From Chitinophaga pinensis (lineage in GTDB: Bacteria; Bacteroidota; Bacteroidia; UKL13-3), in contig CALPIR020000027.1 of NCBI GenBank assembly GCA_943323675.2, forward strand, positions 1-16,226: a DNA stretch of 16,226 nucleotides, read 5' to 3'. The position numbers and the translations under genes are program-made. Under the pieces are notes generated by a model. The model was not told the DNA's origin and did no database searches. It saw only the letters and a list, made by a program, of their open reading frames with translations. The first letter of the stretch is position 1. Every line of letters starts with the position of its first letter. This document shows positions 14,335 through 16,226 of the stretch, piece after piece.

Positions 14335-15414
14335 ATGAAATACGTAGCTTTAAACGATTTGCACGTTTCTTTAGGAGCAAAAATGATTGAATTTGCAGGT
14401 TACAATATGCCTGTTTTATACAATAACTTAATTCAAGAGCACAACGCAGTACGTAACAGTATTGGTGTTTTTGATGTAAGCCATATGGGTGAGTTTTTAC
14501 TTAAGGGAGAAAAAGCGTTAGACCTGGTTCAGTTAGTTACAAGTAACGATGCTTCGGTTTTAGTTGATGGTAAAATACAATACAGTTGTTTACCAAACGA
14601 CAAGGGTGGCATAGTTGACGACCTTTTGGTTTACCGTGTTTCTGCAACTGAGTTTTATTTGGTTGTTAATGCATCAAACATTGAAAAAGATTGGAATTGG
14701 ATTAGTAAACACAACACGTTTGGTGTTGAGATGACCAACCTTAGCGAAGGAACAAGTTTATTGGCCGTACAAGGACCAAATGCCATTAAAGCTTTACAAA
14801 AGTTAACTGATGTTAACCTAAGCGAAATGGAATATTACACATTTAAATATGGCACCCTAGCAGGTATAAATAATGTTTTAATTTCTAACACTGGTTATAC
14901 TGGTGCAGGAGGTTTTGAATTATATGTACCCGATGCAGAAGCTCGTAAATTATGGGACGCAATTTTTGAAGCAGGTGCCGAATTTGATATTAAGCCTGCA
15001 GGTTTAGGTGCACGCGATACCTTACGTTTAGAAAAAGGATTTTGCTTATATGGTAATGACATTAACGATGAAACTTCGCCAATTGAAGCAGGTTTAGGCT
15101 GGATTACTAAATTCACCAAATCATTTATTATGGCTGATCACCACAAAGCAATTAAAGACAATAAGCCTACTAAAAAGTTAGTTGGTTTTGAAATGTTGGA
15201 ACGCGGTGGAATTCCTCGTCAGCACCACATCATTAAAGATGCTGCTGGAAATGTAATTGGAGAGGTTACTTCAGGTACACAATCTCCTACACTTAGTAAA
15301 GCTATAGGCATGGGATACGTTGATGCCGCTCATAGCAAAGCTGATACTGAAATTTTTATCGAGATCCGTGATAAACAAATTAAAGCAAAGGTAGTAAAAA
15401 CACCATTCTTATAA
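14335..15414 (+). CDS. gcvT: aminomethyltransferase (glycine cleavage system T protein)
   Basis: The T protein takes the aminomethyl group from the lipoyl H protein and, with tetrahydrofolate, gives ammonia and 5,10-methylene-THF. The 359 residues match the family length. FDVSHMGEF lies at 46-54, GGIVDDLLVYR at 91-101 with the catalytic Asp96, NTGYTGAGGFELYVPD at 185-200, PAGLGARDTLRLEKGFCLYGNDI at 221-243, and SPIEAGLGW at 248-256. A C-terminal beta-barrel follows (FEMLERGGIPRQ, then VTSGTQSPTL). The features distinguish it from YgfZ-type relatives, which lack the full folate site. It heads a unit with a small exported protein 22 bp on and a comB-like gene. GcvH and GcvP genes are not in the window. 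Confidence 0.96.
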   Translation: MKYVALNDLHVSLGAKMIEFAGYNMPVLYNNLIQEHNAVRNSIGVFDVSHMGEFLLKGEKALDLVQLVTSNDASVLVDGKIQYSCLPNDKGGIVDDLLVYRVSATEFYLVVNASNIEKDWNWISKHNTFGVEMTNLSEGTSLLAVQGPNAIKALQKLTDVNLSEMEYYTFKYGTLAGINNVLISNTGYTGAGGFELYVPDAEARKLWDAIFEAGAEFDIKPAGLGARDTLRLEKGFCLYGNDINDETSPIEAGLGWITKFTKSFIMADHHKAIKDNKPTKKLVGFEMLERGGIPRQHHIIKDAAGNVIGEVTSGTQSPTLSKAIGMGYVDAAHSKADTEIFIEIRDKQIKAKVVKTPFL

Positions 15415-15436
15415 GATTTAACAAATTACTAAGCTC

Positions 15437-15775
15437 ATGCGTTTTGTTATTTTGATGGTATGTTTAACAATTAGTAAACTTGGTATAACTCAAAGTTTAC
15501 CTAAAAAATATGCAGCCATTATAATAGGAACCAGCGAAGCTGATGTAAAAAAAAGTTTGGGTGAACCCAAAAAAATAGAATCCTTTTCTACCGTAAAAAA
15601 TAACACTTACGATACCAGTTACTATTGGAAATATGATGGTGACATCACCATCATATTTACCAATCATGCAGTAGAAACCATAGAGCCTAAATGGGAAAAC
15701 GTATTAAAACGTATTCAACAAAAGGCAAACAAAAAAGACGAAAACGGCATAACCATCATTACCCATCGTGAATAA
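15437..15775 (+). CDS. small exported protein with BamE-like domain
   Basis: This is a 112-residue protein with an N-terminal signal peptide (MRFVILMVCLTISKLGITQ, about 1-19, with no lipobox Cys at the cleavage site). The mature part begins near SLPKKY. It contains IGTSEADVKKSLGEPKKIESF (30-50), the 'GxS..DVxxxLGxP' loop of SmpA/OmlA/BamE-like domains, then YYWKYDGDITIIFTNHAVETIEPKW, a beta hairpin. The family fold is shared by many unrelated exported proteins, so a role in outer-membrane assembly is not shown. The C-terminus is charged and lies under the start of the next gene, whose GTG overlaps it by 8 bp. The two genes are probably translationally coupled. Confidence 0.75.
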   Translation: MRFVILMVCLTISKLGITQSLPKKYAAIIIGTSEADVKKSLGEPKKIESFSTVKNNTYDTSYYWKYDGDITIIFTNHAVETIEPKWENVLKRIQQKANKKDENGITIITHRE

Positions 15776-16226
15776 AGAAATTGAAGTTGTACTAACACCT
15801 GCCCTTTTACCATTATACCAAGTAAAAGGTAAAACAGTAGTTGTTATTGATATTTTACGCGCCACAAGCAGTATGTGCGTGGCTTTTAAAACAGGTGTAA
15901 ATAAAATACTTCCAGTATCAACGCCTGAAGAGTGTAGCTTATTTAAAGACTTTGATTTTTTGTGTGCTGCTGAAAGAAATGCCGTTAAACTTCCAGGTTT
16001 TGATATGGGCAACTCTCCTTTCGAATTTCAGAATCCATTAATTAAAGATAGAAACATTGCCTTTACTACTACTAATGGAACCAAAGCCATTAAACAAAGT
16101 AAAGAACTTGGAGCAGCTCAAATTGCGGTAGGTAGTTTTTTAAATATTGATGTATTAACCCAATGGATAAAACATCAAACCAACAATGTAATATTATTGT
16201 GTGCCGGATGGAAAGACAAAGCCAAT
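15768..16226 (+). CDS. comB: 2-phosphosulfolactate phosphatase family protein (3' end outside window)
   Basis: The frame begins at GTG 15768, eight bases inside the preceding gene, and stays open to the window end (153 codons visible). VVVIDILRATSSMCVAF (about 24-40), GNSPFEF (about 82-88) and FTTTNGTKAI (about 99-108) match the ComB family, which hydrolyses 2-phosphosulfolactate to sulfolactate in coenzyme M synthesis in archaea. Bacteria without coenzyme M also carry members, possibly for other sulfonates or an unrelated phosphatase role. The GTG start keeps the first beta strand (EIEVVLTPALL); the first ATG, at residue 36, cuts the core. It is the third gene of the gcvT unit. Confidence 0.85.
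   Translation, partial: MNKEIEVVLTPALLPLYQVKGKTVVVIDILRATSSMCVAFKTGVNKILPVSTPEECSLFKDFDFLCAAERNAVKLPGFDMGNSPFEFQNPLIKDRNIAFTTTNGTKAIKQSKELGAAQIAVGSFLNIDVLTQWIKHQTNNVILLCAGWKDKAN

Overview
The window is AT-rich with compact genes, near-absent Shine-Dalgarno sequences and several upstream boxes of the Bacteroidota sigma-A type (TTTG, about 19 bp, TAnnTTTG). The gene families also point to a Bacteroidota chromosome: a RecF/DUF721 pair, a lipoprotein with a Cys-Lys-Lys-Asp start, AroQ divergent from XerD, and GcvT followed by a ComB-like phosphatase. The species cannot be told from the sequence.

Bases 1-2956 look accessory. They hold the 3' part of an NmrA-like NAD(P)-binding protein, a 423-bp gene-free stretch with an attC-like inverted repeat, a small family 2 glycosyltransferase overlapped by a second putative glycosyltransferase that begins at TTG, and a further 318-bp gene-free stretch.

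Bases 2957-5065 (minus strand) form an operon recF - DUF721 (DciA-like) - thiamine diphosphokinase. It is divergent from pdhA (pyruvate dehydrogenase E1 alpha), and the shared promoter region carries an 8-bp inverted repeat. A membrane-anchored TPR protein follows pdhA and ends at a clear intrinsic terminator. Then come ribH (lumazine synthase), a lipoprotein gene with purN 12 bp behind it, and a tight three-gene run of rlmD, a 119-aa unknown and a family 2 glycosyltransferase.

From 12579 there is aroQ (minus) divergent from xerD (plus), a 301-bp stretch with a perfect 16-bp palindrome and a second hairpin, and finally gcvT, a small exported BamE-like protein and the 5' part of a comB-like phosphatase, which runs off the window.

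Most genes are housekeeping: DNA repair and replication, thiamine, riboflavin and purine synthesis, one-carbon metabolism, shikimate pathway, rRNA modification and chromosome dimer resolution. I see no defence system, CRISPR array, rRNA, tRNA, transposase or prophage. The parts most worth a second look are the attC-like element beside the glycosyltransferase pair, the hairpins after xerD, and the group of near-leaderless TAnnTTCG promoters.
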